DNA of 64,000 nucleotides from Agrobacterium sp. AGB01 (GTDB lineage Bacteria > Pseudomonadota > Alphaproteobacteria > Rhizobiales > Rhizobiaceae). Positions 53,729-64,000 of the stretch are shown here, piece after piece; the stretch's first letter is position 1; each line of letters opens with the position of its first letter. A program made the translations under genes and the position numbers. The notes beneath the pieces are model-generated. The model was not told the DNA's origin, did not search any database, and worked only from the letters and a program-made list of their open reading frames with translations. The stretch covers positions 682,001-746,000 of the forward strand of contig NZ_JACVAB010000002.1 in assembly GCF_014851585.1 (NCBI RefSeq). The letters are read 5' to 3'.

Positions 53729-53787
53729 TTGTTAGAGCTTACTATAAACCGACGATTCGAGTCGGGGGACAAGACGGAAAACAGTCG

Positions 53788-55248
53788 ATGAAATTGCGAG
53801 ATCTGTCCGGAACAGAGTTTCCGGAACTGAACGAAGTTATGCGCTCCACTCTCGGAGAGCTTGAAATCAAATCCCTCACGGCTGACAGCCGTAAGATGGA
53901 GCCGGGCGGTTTATTTGTCGCTCTTGCCGGCTCCAAGGCAGATGGCGCAGCCTTTATCAATGATGCTGTTGCCAAGGGTGCATCCCTCATTTTGTCCGGT
54001 CATCCGGCTGATGCGCCTGTGCCGGTTCTGGCTGTTTCCAATCCTCGCCGCTATCTGTCACTGGCAGCCTCCCGTTTCTACGGCGCACAGCCACAGACCA
54101 TGGTGGCTGTTACCGGCACTGCGGGTAAAACCTCCGTTGCGTCCTTTACACGTCAGATCTGGGCAGCAGCCGGTCATGCGGCGGCGCAGATCGGCACGAC
54201 CGGCGTTATTTCGCCTAGCCGTTCCGACTATGGTTCGCTGACAACGCCGGATCCGGTATCGCTGCATGCGCTGCTGGCTGAACTGGCTGGCGAGGGTGTA
54301 ACCCACGCCGCAATGGAAGCATCCAGCCATGGTCTCGACCAGCACCGTCTTGACGGCGTGAAGCTGGTTGCCGGTGCCTTCACCAATCTCGGCCGTGATC
54401 ATATGGATTACCATCCGACGATGGAAAACTATATGGCTGCCAAGATGCGGCTGTTTAGCGAGTTGCTCGAAAAGGGCCAGCCAGCGGTTATTTTCTCTGA
54501 CGATCCGTGGTCGCAACATGCCATCAATGCCGCTGAAAGTGCTGGGCTTGATGTGCGCACCGTTGGCCGCAAGGGTAACTTCCTGACGTTGAAGCGCGTC
54601 GAACATTTCCGCCACAAGCAGATGATTGAAATTCATCATCAGGGCGAAATTTTCGAAGTCGATATTCCGCTGGCGGGTGATTTTCAGGTTGCCAACGCGC
54701 TGGTGTCGGCTGGTCTGGCGATTTCGACCGGCGTTCCGGTTGCTGTTGCGCTGCGAGCACTGGAAAAGCTGGTGGGTGCGGCTGGTCGCCTTGAGCTCGT
54801 CGGTCATGCAAAAAATGGCGCGCTTGCCTATGTGGATTATGCCCATAAGCCCGACGCGCTGGAAAACGTGCTGACCTCGGTGCGGCCGTTCACCTCTGGC
54901 CGCATTGTCGTGGTGTTTGGTTGCGGTGGTGACCGCGACAAGGGCAAGCGCCCGATCATGGGTGAGGTTGCCTCACGCCTTTCGGATGTGGTGATCGTGA
55001 CCGACGATAACCCGCGCTCCGAAGTGCCCGAAACCATTCGTTCCGAAATCATGGCAGCGGCTCCCGGCGCGCTGGAAATTGCTGACCGCGCTGAGGCCAT
55101 TCGCCACGCCGTGGCGATGCTGGAAAGCGGCGACACGTTGATCGTTGCCGGCAAGGGTCATGAAGAGGGACAGATCGTCGGAACGACGGTCCTGCCATTC
55201 TCGGACCATCAACAGGTGCGCAGTGCATTGGAGGAGACGTCGCTTTGA
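53788..55248 (+). CDS. murE: UDP-MurNAc-L-alanyl-D-glutamate--meso-diaminopimelate ligase
   Basis: A 486-residue Mur ligase with P-loop GTAGKTS (about 112-118), the central [11 protein letters not shown], and the C-terminal DNPR motif (in [11 protein letters not shown]) that selects meso-DAP over lysine. It adds the third stem residue in the cytoplasm. The ATG at 53788 starts MKLRDL; 21 further codons are open upstream but unlike the family. The stop overlaps murF. Confidence 0.96.
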   Translation: MKLRDLSGTEFPELNEVMRSTLGELEIKSLTADSRKMEPGGLFVALAGSKADGAAFINDAVAKGASLILSGHPADAPVPVLAVSNPRRYLSLAASRFYGAQPQTMVAVTGTAGKTSVASFTRQIWAAAGHAAAQIGTTGVISPSRSDYGSLTTPDPVSLHALLAELAGEGVTHAAMEASSHGLDQHRLDGVKLVAGAFTNLGRDHMDYHPTMENYMAAKMRLFSELLEKGQPAVIFSDDPWSQHAINAAESAGLDVRTVGRKGNFLTLKRVEHFRHKQMIEIHHQGEIFEVDIPLAGDFQVANALVSAGLAISTGVPVAVALRALEKLVGAAGRLELVGHAKNGALAYVDYAHKPDALENVLTSVRPFTSGRIVVVFGCGGDRDKGKRPIMGEVASRLSDVVIVTDDNPRSEVPETIRSEIMAAAPGALEIADRAEAIRHAVAMLESGDTLIVAGKGHEEGQIVGTTVLPFSDHQQVRSALEETSL

Positions 55249-56678
55249 ACTGGTTATGGACAGTGCAGGAATTGATTTCGGTTATGTCGGGACGGCCGGT
55301 CGGCAATTTGCCGCTGGGCATAACCGGCATTTCCATCGACAGCCGCACGGTCAAACCCGGTGAAGCCTTCTTTGCGATCAAGGGCGACCGGGTAGACGGG
55401 CATGATTATGCCAGCTTTGCGGTTGCCAATGGCGCCGGATTGCTTGTTATCAGCGAGGCGAAGCTGCCGGCGCTCGGCCGTCTGACCGTGCCGATGATCG
55501 TGGTGGAAGACGTGCTGGCTGCTTTGGTCAAGCTCGGCGTTGCGGCACGTGCCAGAAGTCAGGCCAAGATCATTGCTGTGACGGGTTCGGTCGGCAAGAC
55601 CACAACCAAGGAAATCCTGCGCCAGATACTTGAGCCATCGGGCAAGGTGCATGCCGCCGTTGCCTCGTTCAACAATCACTGGGGCGTGCCTTTGACCTTG
55701 GCGCGTATGCCTGCCGATTGTGATTTCGGCGTATTTGAAGTCGGCATGAATCATCCTGGCGAAATTCGTCCGCTGGTAAAGTTGGTGCGTCCGCATGTGG
55801 CAACCATCACTACCATTGCTGCAGCCCATTTGGGCAACTTCCGTGACCTTGAAGAAATTGCGGCCGCTAAGGCCGAAATTTTTGAGGGCGTTGAGCCGGG
55901 TGGCGCGGTTGTTCTCAACCGTGACAACTCGCAGTTCGATTTTCTTGAGGAAGCCGCCCAGAAGGCTGGTGTCGAACACATCTACACATTTGGGCAGCAC
56001 GCCAAGGCAGATTTCCGTCTGGCCGATTATGAAAACACCCCTAGCGGTTCGACATTATGGGCAATCATCAATGGCGAAACCCGCGAATTGCGTATCGGTG
56101 CGCCGGGTCGCCATATTGCCGACAACGCCATGGCGGCACTCGGTGTGGCGCTGTTGTGTGGCGCTGATCTCGAAAATGCCGTTTCTGCGCTTCGTCGTCT
56201 GGAAGCCGTCAAGGGTCGTGGCCAGCGCCACCGCCTGACGGTTGGTGATGGTTCCTTCGTGTTGATTGACGAGAGCTACAATGCAAACCCCGCTTCGATG
56301 CGTGCAGCCATTGCAGTTCTTGCAACCGTGGATGCCAAGGCGCAGGGCAGGCGTGTTGCCGTGTTGGGCGACATGCTGGAAATGGGCGAGTTTTCTGCGC
56401 AGGTGCATGAAGAGCTGGCTGGTCCCTTGCTTGCGGCAGGCATTGAAAATGTCTGGCTGGCGGGCGAAGCCATGGCGCATCTGCGCGACGCACTGCCTGA
56501 CAGTGTCAACGTCTTCTGGTTTGAGACCACGCAGGAATTGAATGAATTCGTCGCCAGTGCGGTGCAACCGGGCGACATTCTGATGCTAAAATCGTCTCTT
56601 GGTATTGGTTTCGGCAAGATCGTCGCAGCTCTGCTTGACAAGCATTCGCCATTCCCCGACACGGAACCCCAAAACTAA
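55245..56678 (+). CDS. murF: UDP-MurNAc-tripeptide--D-alanyl-D-alanine ligase
   Basis: A 477-residue Mur ligase. It starts with TTG overlapping the murE stop (TTGA), supported by GGAGGAG nine bases before and the product start [10 protein letters not shown]-loop is [10 protein letters not shown], followed by [21 protein letters not shown] and [11 protein letters not shown]. It attaches D-Ala-D-Ala to complete the pentapeptide. The rare TTG start probably tunes its yield relative to MurE. Confidence 0.95.
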   Translation: MNWLWTVQELISVMSGRPVGNLPLGITGISIDSRTVKPGEAFFAIKGDRVDGHDYASFAVANGAGLLVISEAKLPALGRLTVPMIVVEDVLAALVKLGVAARARSQAKIIAVTGSVGKTTTKEILRQILEPSGKVHAAVASFNNHWGVPLTLARMPADCDFGVFEVGMNHPGEIRPLVKLVRPHVATITTIAAAHLGNFRDLEEIAAAKAEIFEGVEPGGAVVLNRDNSQFDFLEEAAQKAGVEHIYTFGQHAKADFRLADYENTPSGSTLWAIINGETRELRIGAPGRHIADNAMAALGVALLCGADLENAVSALRRLEAVKGRGQRHRLTVGDGSFVLIDESYNANPASMRAAIAVLATVDAKAQGRRVAVLGDMLEMGEFSAQVHEELAGPLLAAGIENVWLAGEAMAHLRDALPDSVNVFWFETTQELNEFVASAVQPGDILMLKSSLGIGFGKIVAALLDKHSPFPDTEPQN

Positions 56679-56702
56679 AACTGCCTTGCTGAAAGGGCAA
56701 TT

Positions 56703-57803
56703 ATGCTGATCTGGCTTGTCGAACTGGCTGACCATATTCAAATTTTCAACCTGTTCAGGTACATCACCTTCCGTGCCGGTGCGGCCATGTTTACCTCCGC
56801 ACTGATCGTCTTTATTTTCGGACCTTCGATCATCGCCTCGTTGCGTGTCAGGCAGGGCAAGGGTCAGCCGATCCGTGCCGATGGTCCGCAGACCCATTTC
56901 AAGAAGGCAGGAACGCCGACCATGGGCGGCCTGATGATCCTGGCCGGTATTCTCGGCGGCTCTTTGCTGTGGGGTGACCTGTCCAACGTTTACGTGGTCA
57001 GTGTGTTGATGGTGACGCTTGGATTTGGCGCCATCGGTTTCTACGACGATTACTTGAAGGTTACAAAGCAGAGCGACAAGGGTTTTTCCGGCAAGGCGCG
57101 TCTGGGCATTGAATTTGTCATCGCAGCGATTGCCGTGTTTTTCATGATGAAAATGTCGCTGGCATCCAGCCCGCACAACCCGACACTCGGTACCTCGATC
57201 GCGTTTCCGTTCTTCAAGGAATTCGTGCTCAACATCGGCTACTTCTTTGTGCTGTTTGGTGCATTCGTGATTGTTGGCGCCGGCAACGCGGTCAACCTGA
57301 CCGATGGTCTCGATGGCCTTGCCATCGTGCCGGTGATGATTGCTGCTGCAACCTTCGGCGTGATTGCCTATCTGGTTGGTAATGCGGTTTTTGCAAACTA
57401 CCTGCAGATCAATTTCGTACCGGGCACGGGTGAGCTTGGCGTTATCGTTGGTGCGGTTATTGGTGCCGGTCTCGGCTTCCTGTGGTTCAACGCACCACCT
57501 GCCGCTATCTTCATGGGTGACACCGGTTCGCTGGCATTGGGTGGCTTGATCGGTTCTGTGGCCGTTGCCACCAAACACGAGATTGTCATGGTCATCGTCG
57601 GTGGCCTGTTTGTTATGGAAACCCTGTCGGTTATCATCCAGGTATTCTGGTTCAAGAAGACCGGCCGTCGTGTGTTCCTGATGGCGCCAATCCACCACCA
57701 TTTCGAAAAGAAGGGCTGGACCGAAAGTCAGGTCGTTATTCGCTTCTGGATCATTGCCGTTGGCCTTGCCATGCTCGGCCTTGCCACACTGAAATTGAGG
57801 TGA
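56703..57803 (+). CDS. mraY: Phospho-MurNAc-pentapeptide translocase MraY
   Basis: A 366-residue polytopic membrane enzyme with about ten helices. The active-site motifs [21 protein letters not shown] and the HHHFE stretch ([13 protein letters not shown]) are all present, as is the early [13 protein letters not shown]. It links the pentapeptide precursor to undecaprenyl phosphate, forming lipid I. The gap to murD is four bases. Confidence 0.97.
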   Translation: MLIWLVELADHIQIFNLFRYITFRAGAAMFTSALIVFIFGPSIIASLRVRQGKGQPIRADGPQTHFKKAGTPTMGGLMILAGILGGSLLWGDLSNVYVVSVLMVTLGFGAIGFYDDYLKVTKQSDKGFSGKARLGIEFVIAAIAVFFMMKMSLASSPHNPTLGTSIAFPFFKEFVLNIGYFFVLFGAFVIVGAGNAVNLTDGLDGLAIVPVMIAAATFGVIAYLVGNAVFANYLQINFVPGTGELGVIVGAVIGAGLGFLWFNAPPAAIFMGDTGSLALGGLIGSVAVATKHEIVMVIVGGLFVMETLSVIIQVFWFKKTGRRVFLMAPIHHHFEKKGWTESQVVIRFWIIAVGLAMLGLATLKLR

Positions 57804-57807
57804 TGGC

Positions 57808-59217
57808 ATGATCCCTGTTACGGTTTTTAAAGGTCGCAAGGCCGCTCTGTTCGGTCTGGGCGGTTCCGGCCTTGCCACCGCAAAGGCGCTGGTTGCTGGC
57901 GGGGCTGATGTCGTTGCTTATGACGACAATCCCGACAGTACAGCCAAGGCGGCGGCCGAAGGCATAACCGTTGCGGATCTCAGAACTGTTCATTGGCCGT
58001 CTTTGGCGGCCTTTGTCCTTGCTCCCGGCGTGCCGTTGACACACCCCAAACCGCACTGGACGGTTGAGCTGGCGCGCGCTGCCGGTGTCGAAATCATTGG
58101 CGACGTGGAACTGTTCGTGCGTGAGCGCCGAGCGCACTCGCCCGATTGCCCGTTCATCGCCATTACGGGTACCAATGGCAAATCGACCACCACGGCATTG
58201 ATCGCCCATATTCTGCGCGCGAGCGGCCGTGACACGCAACTTGGCGGCAATATCGGTACCGCCGTGCTGACGCTTGATCCGCCAAAGGCGGAACGTTACT
58301 ACGTCGTAGAGTGCTCCTCCTACCAGATCGATCTTACTCCGACGCTAAACCCGACAGCCGGTCTTCTCCTCAACCTGACACCCGATCACCTCGACCGTCA
58401 TGGCACCATGCAGCATTATGGTGAAGTGAAAGAGCGGCTGGTTGCTGGCAGCAATACCGCCATTATCGGGGTTGATGACAGTTACTGCGCGTTGATTGCC
58501 GACCGGGTTGAACGGGCTGGTGTCAAGGTGCAGCGCATTTCCAAACGCAATGTTGTGGCAGAAGGGCTTTATGCGCAGGACAGCCAGATCATGCTGGCGC
58601 AGGGGGGCACGTCGTCGCTGTTTGTCGATCTTGATGGCATCCAGACATTGCGCGGCAGTCACAATGCGCAGAATGCGGCGGCTGCGATTGCGGCCTGCCT
58701 TGCCGTCGGCGTCAGTGCCGATGACATTCGTGCAGGCTTGAAGACATTCCCCGGCCTCAAGCATCGCATGCAGCCGGTGGCGCGCCGCGGGTCCGTTTCC
58801 TTTATCAATGACAGCAAGGCGACCAATGCCGATGCGGCAGCTCCGGCACTGTCGAGCTATGATCGCATCTATTGGATTGCCGGTGGCCTGCCGAAATCCG
58901 GTGGCATCTCCAGCCTGTCCAGCCTGTTTCCGCGCATTGCAAAAGCCTACCTGATTGGTGAGGCGGCGGCCGAATTTGCCGCGACGCTGGGGGATACGGT
59001 TCCTTATGAAATTTCAGGCACTCTGGACAAAGCTGTCGAACACGCTGCTTCAGATGCGCAAAAAGACGAAAATACCGGCAATGTCGTGATGTTATCACCG
59101 GCTTGCGCAAGCTTCGACCAGTATAAGAACTTTGAAGTGCGTGGTGATGCGTTCGTTGCACATGTCGCTGCTCTTGACGGCGTGACAATGCTGATTGGTT
59201 CTGGAAAGGGAAACTGA
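57808..59217 (+). CDS. murD: UDP-MurNAc-L-alanine--D-glutamate ligase
   Basis: A 469-residue Mur ligase with an N-terminal Rossmann [14 protein letters not shown]-loop [14 protein letters not shown] (about 123-136), [24 protein letters not shown] and the C-terminal [12 protein letters not shown]-like block ([19 protein letters not shown]). It adds D-Glu to UDP-MurNAc-L-Ala. Position between mraY and ftsW is the standard order. Confidence 0.96.
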   Translation: MIPVTVFKGRKAALFGLGGSGLATAKALVAGGADVVAYDDNPDSTAKAAAEGITVADLRTVHWPSLAAFVLAPGVPLTHPKPHWTVELARAAGVEIIGDVELFVRERRAHSPDCPFIAITGTNGKSTTTALIAHILRASGRDTQLGGNIGTAVLTLDPPKAERYYVVECSSYQIDLTPTLNPTAGLLLNLTPDHLDRHGTMQHYGEVKERLVAGSNTAIIGVDDSYCALIADRVERAGVKVQRISKRNVVAEGLYAQDSQIMLAQGGTSSLFVDLDGIQTLRGSHNAQNAAAAIAACLAVGVSADDIRAGLKTFPGLKHRMQPVARRGSVSFINDSKATNADAAAPALSSYDRIYWIAGGLPKSGGISSLSSLFPRIAKAYLIGEAAAEFAATLGDTVPYEISGTLDKAVEHAASDAQKDENTGNVVMLSPACASFDQYKNFEVRGDAFVAHVAALDGVTMLIGSGKGN

Positions 59218-59221
59218 CGCT

Positions 59222-60373
59222 ATGGTAAGCCGTATTGACCGAGGTCCGGTTGCCGAATGGTTCTGGACCATTGACCGATTTTTCCTGGCCGCGTTCATTG
59301 CGCTGATGGGCATCGGCCTGATGCTTTCCTTCGCGGCATCTCCGGCGGTGGCTGAGCGTATCGGCCTCACCAGCTTCTTTTTCGTTGAACGACACGCGGT
59401 ATTTATCCTGCCGTCGATTGCAATCATGGTCGGCCTGTCGTTCCTGTCGCCGCGTCAAATCCGCCGTGTCGCGATCATCATGTTGATCGCGTCACTGCTG
59501 ATGATGATTTTTGCGCTGTTCTTCGGCATGGAAGTGAAGGGTGCGCGCCGCTGGATTTCCGTAGGCACATTTTCGATCCAGCCGTCCGAATTCATGAAGC
59601 CGGCCTTTGTGGTGGTCTGCGCATGGCTGTTTGCCGAACGGGCACGCCATCCGGAAATTCCAGGCAACCTGTTTGCCATCATCACCTTCGGTGTTGTTGC
59701 AGCCCTTTTGATTGCCCAGCCTGACTTTGGTCAGACGATCCTGACCAGCGCGGTGTGGGGCGGCATGTTCTTCATGGCCGGCGTGCCATGGCTGTGGATC
59801 ATCCTGCTTGGCGGTCTGGGTGTTGCCGGTTTCATATCGGCCTATTTCGTTTTCCCGCACGTGGCCGGTCGTATCGACCGCTTTTTGACCGGTGAAGGTG
59901 ACACGTTCCAGGTGGATACCGCCCGTGAGGCGATCATCCGCGGCAACTGGTTCGGTCAGGGCCCGGGTGAAGGCGTGGTCAAGCGCATCATCCCGGACAG
60001 CCATACCGACTTTATCTTCTCCGTTGCGGCAGAAGAATTCGGCATTCTGTTCTGCATGGTTCTAGTGGTGATTTTTGCCTTCATCGTGCTGCGCGGTCTG
60101 TCTCATGCCTTTAAGGAAAAAGACGATTTCGCCCGCTTTGCTGTGGCTGGTCTTGTCTTGCAGATCGGCATTCAGTCGATGATCAACATCGGCGTTAATC
60201 TTGAACTCATGCCTGCAAAGGGTATGACATTGCCGCTGATTTCCTATGGTGGTTCATCAATGATGGCAATCAGCGTCACCGCCGGTTTCCTTCTGGCATT
60301 GACGCGCCACAGGCCGGAAAAACGTGCGCAGGAGCGCAGCTTTTTCCGCGTAGGGGCAGTGCCCGCGGAGTAA
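59222..60373 (+). CDS. ftsW: Septal peptidoglycan polymerase FtsW
   Basis: A 383-residue SEDS-family membrane protein with about ten helices. Seen are GARRWI, QPSEFMKPAFVV, AQPDFGQT, GNWFGQGPGEGVVKRIIPDSHTDFIFSVAAEEFG with the catalytic-loop Asp, and LPLISYGGSSMM. It polymerises lipid II into septal glycan with FtsI. The ATG at 59222 is chosen; nine upstream codons overlap murD. Confidence 0.96.
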   Translation: MVSRIDRGPVAEWFWTIDRFFLAAFIALMGIGLMLSFAASPAVAERIGLTSFFFVERHAVFILPSIAIMVGLSFLSPRQIRRVAIIMLIASLLMMIFALFFGMEVKGARRWISVGTFSIQPSEFMKPAFVVVCAWLFAERARHPEIPGNLFAIITFGVVAALLIAQPDFGQTILTSAVWGGMFFMAGVPWLWIILLGGLGVAGFISAYFVFPHVAGRIDRFLTGEGDTFQVDTAREAIIRGNWFGQGPGEGVVKRIIPDSHTDFIFSVAAEEFGILFCMVLVVIFAFIVLRGLSHAFKEKDDFARFAVAGLVLQIGIQSMINIGVNLELMPAKGMTLPLISYGGSSMMAISVTAGFLLALTRHRPEKRAQERSFFRVGAVPAE

Positions 60374-60378
60374 TATGA

Positions 60379-61515
60379 ATGAACAAAGGTATTGTGCTGC
60401 TCGCCGCCGGGGGAACCGGCGGTCATGTGTTTCCGGCAGAGGCTCTGGCTTATGAGCTGAAAGCGCGTGGCTATCAGGTGCATCTGGTCACCGACAGCCG
60501 CGCTGAACGCTATGCCGGCAAGTTTCCAGCCGATGAAATCCATGTCGTGCCATCTGCGACGATCGGTTCGAAAAATCCGATTGCGGTAGCACGTTCACTG
60601 TTGAAGCTGTGGACCGGTCTTCGCGCGGCACGACGCCTCATCACGAAACTGAAGCCGGTGGCCGTGGTTGGCTTTGGTGGTTACCCCACCGTTCCGCCGC
60701 TGCTCGCCTCCACGGGGCTTGGCGTTCCATCGATGCTGCATGAACAGAATGCCGTGATGGGCCGCGCCAACAAGGCGCTGGCTAAACGCGTCAAGGCAAT
60801 TGCCGGTGGTTTCCTGCCGTCGGATCGTGGTGAATATGCCAACAAGACCGTGGCAACCGGCAATCCGGTTCGGCCTGCAGTCCTCGAGGCGGCTAATGTT
60901 GCCTATGACCCTTCGGAAAACACCGAGCCGTTCAAGCTTGTTGTGTTTGGTGGAAGCCAGGGCGCGCAGTTTTTCGCTGCCGCCATTCCGGCTGCCATTT
61001 GCCTTTTGGGAGATGAGAAGCGTTCACGCCTTTCAGTGACCCAGCAGGCACGCCCGGAAGACAAAGACAACGTCATTGCCGCCTATGCCAAGCTTGGCGT
61101 GCAGGCCGATGTTTCGCCGTTTTTTGGCGACATGGCCGAAAGGATCGGCGCTGCCCATCTGGTGATCAGCCGGTCAGGTGCTTCAACCGTATCGGAACTG
61201 TCGGTGATTGGCCGACCTTCGGTGCTGGTGCCTTATCCGCATGCGCTTGATCATGACCAGGCCGCCAATGCTGCCGCCCTTGCTAGTGCTGGTGGCGCAA
61301 GTGTTATCAAGCAATCCGAACTTTCTCCGCAGAAGCTGTCGACCATTTTGGCAGACGCGCTGATACAACCGGAGCGGCTGGCTACGACGGCCGCTGCTGC
61401 CAAGGCAACCGGCAAACCGCATGCGGCCTCGGTTCTCGCCGATATGGTGGAAACGCTTGCGCAGGGTGGTTCCATTGCCGAATTTAAAAAGAAAATTGAA
61501 GGAGAGCATCCATGA
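60379..61515 (+). CDS. murG: UDP-GlcNAc--lipid I N-acetylglucosaminyltransferase
   Basis: A 378-residue GT-B glycosyltransferase at the inner membrane face. The lipid-binding loop [41 protein letters not shown], the GGSQGAQFF loop and [11 protein letters not shown] are present. It converts lipid I to lipid II. GGAG lies eight bases upstream of the ATG. The stop overlaps murC by four bases. Confidence 0.97.
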   Translation: MNKGIVLLAAGGTGGHVFPAEALAYELKARGYQVHLVTDSRAERYAGKFPADEIHVVPSATIGSKNPIAVARSLLKLWTGLRAARRLITKLKPVAVVGFGGYPTVPPLLASTGLGVPSMLHEQNAVMGRANKALAKRVKAIAGGFLPSDRGEYANKTVATGNPVRPAVLEAANVAYDPSENTEPFKLVVFGGSQGAQFFAAAIPAAICLLGDEKRSRLSVTQQARPEDKDNVIAAYAKLGVQADVSPFFGDMAERIGAAHLVISRSGASTVSELSVIGRPSVLVPYPHALDHDQAANAAALASAGGASVIKQSELSPQKLSTILADALIQPERLATTAAAAKATGKPHAASVLADMVETLAQGGSIAEFKKKIEGEHP

Positions 61516-62927
61516 AGATGCCAAAAGCCATAGGTCTTGTTCATTTCATCGGTATCGGTGGCATCGGCATGAGCGGCATTGCCGAGGTGCTGCATAATCT
61601 CGGCCACAAGGTTCAGGGTTCTGACCAGTCAGACAGCGCCAATGTGCAGCGTCTGCGCGAAAAGGGCATCGATGTGTTTGTCGGCCACACCGCTGAAAAC
61701 CTTGGCGAGGCCGAAGTGGTCGTGGTTTCCACTGCGATCAAGAAGAACAATCCGGAACTGATTGCTGCCCGCGAAAAGCATTTGCCGATTGTACGTCGTG
61801 CGGAAATGCTGGCAGAACTGATGCGCTTCCGTAATGCAATCGCCATTGGCGGTACGCATGGCAAGACCACGACCACATCGATGGTCGCGACGCTGCTGGA
61901 AGCCGGTGAGCTGGACCCGACCGTTATCAATGGCGGCATCATCAATGCTTACGGCACCAATGCCCGTATGGGTGAAGGTGAGTGGATGGTTGTCGAGGCT
62001 GATGAGTCTGACGGCACATTCCTGAAACTGCCGGCCGATGTGGCCGTGGTGACCAATATCGATCCTGAGCATCTCGATCACTATGGTGATTTTGATGCCG
62101 TGCGTGCCGCTTTCCGCCAGTTCGTGGAAAATGTGCCGTTTTACGGTTTTGGCGTCATGTGCCTCGACCATCCAGAGGTTCAGGCGCTGGTGGGCAGGAT
62201 CGAAGACCGCAAGGTTGTCACCTATGGTGAAAACCCGCAGGCCGACGTGCGTTTCTCCAATGTCCGCATTGATGGCACGCGTTCCATTTTCGACGTTGAA
62301 ATCCGCCGTCGTCGTACCGGCAAGATCTTTACCTTCAAGGATCTTGTCCTGCCAATGCCAGGCCGTCACAATGTGTCGAACGCCTGCGCGGCCATTGCCG
62401 TGGCCAACCGTCTCGGTATTTCGGAAGAAAACATCAAGAAGGGTCTTGCCTCGTTTGGTGGCGTAAAGCGTCGCTTCACGCTGACCGGCACCTGGAACGA
62501 CGTTCAGGTGTTTGATGACTACGGTCATCACCCGGTAGAAATCAAGGCGGTGCTCAGAGCTGCGCGTGAAGCCTGCAAGGGCCGTATCATCGCCGTGCAC
62601 CAACCGCACCGCTACAGCCGTCTTTCCAGCCTGTTTGACGACTTTGCGCATTGCTTCAATGATGCAGACACGATTATCCTTGCACCGGTTTATGCGGCGG
62701 GCGAAGATCCAATCGAAGGCGCAAACTCCGAAGCTCTGATTTCGGCCATCAAGGCGGCAGGACATCGTGATGCGCGGTTTTTGCCTTCCAAGGATGAACT
62801 TGCCAAATTGATCGCAGGCATTGCGAATCCCGGTGATTTCGTGGTTCTGTTGGGTGCTGGTAATATTACGCAATGGGCGGCGTCGCTGCCTTCTGAACTG
62901 GAAAGCATATCAGGAAAGTCTGCATGA
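61512..62927 (+). CDS. murC: UDP-N-acetylmuramate--L-alanine ligase
   Basis: A 471-residue Mur ligase with [22 protein letters not shown]-loop [11 protein letters not shown] (about 112-122), [34 protein letters not shown] and HQPHRYSR. It adds L-alanine, the first stem residue. Its ATG overlaps the murG stop, and its stop overlaps murB, both by ATGA, so murG-murC-murB are translationally chained. Confidence 0.97.
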   Translation: MKMPKAIGLVHFIGIGGIGMSGIAEVLHNLGHKVQGSDQSDSANVQRLREKGIDVFVGHTAENLGEAEVVVVSTAIKKNNPELIAAREKHLPIVRRAEMLAELMRFRNAIAIGGTHGKTTTTSMVATLLEAGELDPTVINGGIINAYGTNARMGEGEWMVVEADESDGTFLKLPADVAVVTNIDPEHLDHYGDFDAVRAAFRQFVENVPFYGFGVMCLDHPEVQALVGRIEDRKVVTYGENPQADVRFSNVRIDGTRSIFDVEIRRRRTGKIFTFKDLVLPMPGRHNVSNACAAIAVANRLGISEENIKKGLASFGGVKRRFTLTGTWNDVQVFDDYGHHPVEIKAVLRAAREACKGRIIAVHQPHRYSRLSSLFDDFAHCFNDADTIILAPVYAAGEDPIEGANSEALISAIKAAGHRDARFLPSKDELAKLIAGIANPGDFVVLLGAGNITQWAASLPSELESISGKSA

Positions 62928-63889
62928 AACAGGTGGATGGGGTTAAGCTGCTGGGAAGGCTCGGCGAGGGAGTGAATGAACTGCGTGGACGCCTGACGCC
63001 GGATGCGCCGATGGACCGCGTTACGTGGTTCCGGGCAGGTGGTCTTGCGGAGCTTATGTTCCAGCCTCACGATGTGGATGATCTTGTTACCTTCCTGAAA
63101 CTGCTGCCGGAAGATGTGCCGCTGACGGTTGTTGGCGTTGGCTCCAACCTGTTGGTGCGTGACGGCGGCATTCCTGGCGTTGTCGTGCGTCTTTCCGCCA
63201 AGGGTTTTGGCAATCTTGAACTGGCCGGCGAAAACCGCATTCGCGCTGGTGCTATTTGCCCGGACAAGCATATTGCCGCGATGGCCATGGACAATGGTAT
63301 CGGTGGTTTCCATTTCTATTACGGCATTCCCGGTTCAATCGGTGGTGCGCTGCGCATGAATGCTGGTGCCAATGGCGGCGAAACCCGCGAGCGCGTTGTG
63401 GAAGTGCGTGCGGTTGACCGTCAGGGCAATATCCACACGCTTTCGAATGAGGAGATGGGTTACACCTATCGCCACTCCAGCGCATCGGAAGGCCTGATCT
63501 TTGTGGATGCGCTTTTCGAAGGCTATCCTGAAGACAGAGCAAAAATTCGTGCAGATATGGATGCCGTGCGTCTTCATCGTGAGACTGTTCAGCCGATCCG
63601 CGAAAAGACTGGTGGTTCGACCTTCAAAAACCCAGAAGGCCATTCGGCATGGGAATTGATTGACGAGGCTGGGGGCCGTGGCCTGGTAATCGGTGGCGCG
63701 CAGATGTCGTCGCTGCACTGCAACTTCATGATCAATACCGGTAATGCGACCGGCTATGATCTGGAATATCTCGGCGAGACCATTCGCCGTCGTGTGCGTG
63801 AGCACTCTGGCATTCAGCTGGAATGGGAAATCAAGCGCCTTGGCCTGTTCATGCCGGGCCGTGAAGTCGAGCCCTTCCTCGGTGGCTGA
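62924..63889 (+). CDS. murB: UDP-N-acetylenolpyruvoylglucosamine reductase
   Basis: A 321-residue flavoenzyme with [32 protein letters not shown] (FAD site), [21 protein letters not shown] and [12 protein letters not shown], with the catalytic Ser in GGSTFKNP. It reduces the enolpyruvyl group to give UDP-MurNAc. A strong hairpin terminator follows 34 bp after the stop, ahead of any further division genes. Confidence 0.97.
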   Translation: MKQVDGVKLLGRLGEGVNELRGRLTPDAPMDRVTWFRAGGLAELMFQPHDVDDLVTFLKLLPEDVPLTVVGVGSNLLVRDGGIPGVVVRLSAKGFGNLELAGENRIRAGAICPDKHIAAMAMDNGIGGFHFYYGIPGSIGGALRMNAGANGGETRERVVEVRAVDRQGNIHTLSNEEMGYTYRHSSASEGLIFVDALFEGYPEDRAKIRADMDAVRLHRETVQPIREKTGGSTFKNPEGHSAWELIDEAGGRGLVIGGAQMSSLHCNFMINTGNATGYDLEYLGETIRRRVREHSGIQLEWEIKRLGLFMPGREVEPFLGG

Positions 63890-63923
63890 TGCCGCCTGAC
63901 GCAAACGCTTTCAATATTTTAAG

Positions 63924-63954
63924 AACGGCCGGGTTTATCACCCGGCCGTTTTGT
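63924..63954 (+). terminator. Intrinsic terminator after murB
   Basis: AACGGCCGGG pairs with CCCGGCCGTT around TTTATCA and is followed by TTGTTT. It interrupts the expected run from murB to later dcw genes. Confidence 0.8.
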
Positions 63955-63973
63955 TTCTGGGGAGAGGGGTGTC

Positions 63974-64000
63974 TTGCCAGTGCGTGTATTGATGTTGTCG
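63974..64000 (+). CDS. Possible start of the next gene, cut by the window end
   Basis: GGAGAGG at 63961-63967 precedes a TTG (63974) and a GTG (63980) in a frame open to the last base (reading VRVLMLS from the GTG). Only nine codons are visible, so neither reality nor identity can be judged. By position it would be the next dcw-associated gene. Confidence 0.3.

Noticed and set aside
1-64000. tRNA genes, rRNA genes, insertion sequences, CRISPR arrays and integration sites
   Set aside because: Scanning the gaps by eye showed no clover-leaf-like units, no transposase frames, no spaced direct repeats and no composition break that would mark an island.

Overview
The window reads as a stretch of the main chromosome of an alphaproteobacterium of the order Hyphomicrobiales, most likely Rhizobiaceae of the Agrobacterium/Rhizobium type. 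The reasons are a complete-looking mra/fts/mur division cluster directly after rnpB, a pyrophosphate-dependent phosphofructokinase, the betaine-lipid genes btaA-btaB, and an ArsR-methyltransferase gene coupled to metF. I see no phage, transposon, CRISPR array, rRNA or tRNA. Genes are tightly packed, codon use looks uniform, and most gaps hold a recognisable terminator or control site.

Layout. 1-1922: C-terminal half of methionine synthase MetH. 2073-3404: MHS-type transporter. 3654-15553: a catabolic locus. An ABC importer (binding protein, two permeases, ATPase) and an RpiR regulator lie on the minus strand. Divergent from them is a plus-strand run of an N-formylglutamate amidohydrolase-family enzyme, an ethanolamine-type permease, a glutamine-synthetase-like gamma-glutamylamide synthetase, an aldehyde dehydrogenase and an iron-type alcohol dehydrogenase. 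I read this as use of ethanolamine, or a similar amino alcohol, through gamma-glutamylated intermediates. 15568-30126: mixed housekeeping and accessory genes (secreted protein, VirC1/ParA-like ATPase, AraC/Fsr pair, L,D-transpeptidase, epimerase-like, DUF442 and RidA proteins, HugZ-like protein, a TPP enzyme/CoA-transferase/DMT exporter operon, a lipase-like hydrolase, EttA). 30385-35728: chemoreceptor, CatB-type acetyltransferase, and the samR-like/metF operon with a perfect 20-bp operator. 35844-46521: a 25-residue membrane peptide, a group of peptidoglycan hydrolases, btaBA with a probable Pho box, a LysE exporter, PPi-PFK, and a TerB-DnaJ/amidase pair. 46657-49122: two tandem FAD oxidoreductase paralogues. 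49210-49612: RNase P RNA. 50019-63889: mraZ-rsmH-ftsL-ftsI-murE-murF-mraY-murD-ftsW-murG-murC-murB, ending in a hairpin terminator.

How the parts connect. MetH and MetF serve the methionine/SAM cycle, and the ArsR-methyltransferase upstream of metF probably senses it. The wall genes at the right end make lipid II and the septal transpeptidase. The hydrolases and L,D-transpeptidase in the middle remodel the same polymer. The dcw cluster appears to be autoregulated: four CCCA-type boxes at an exact 10-bp period (TGGGN on the other strand, the MraZ recognition unit) overlie a TTGACG-N17-TATCCC promoter about 170 bp before mraZ.

The points most worth a second look are the glutamylation-type amino-alcohol locus, the 25-residue peptide gene at 35844-35921, the MraZ boxes, the SamR-type operator, the terminator buried in a signal-peptide coding region at 15589, and the TPP enzyme/CoA-transferase operon of unknown substrate. 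All calls come from reading the sequence. No database search was run, so family names rest on recognised motifs and substrate assignments are inference.
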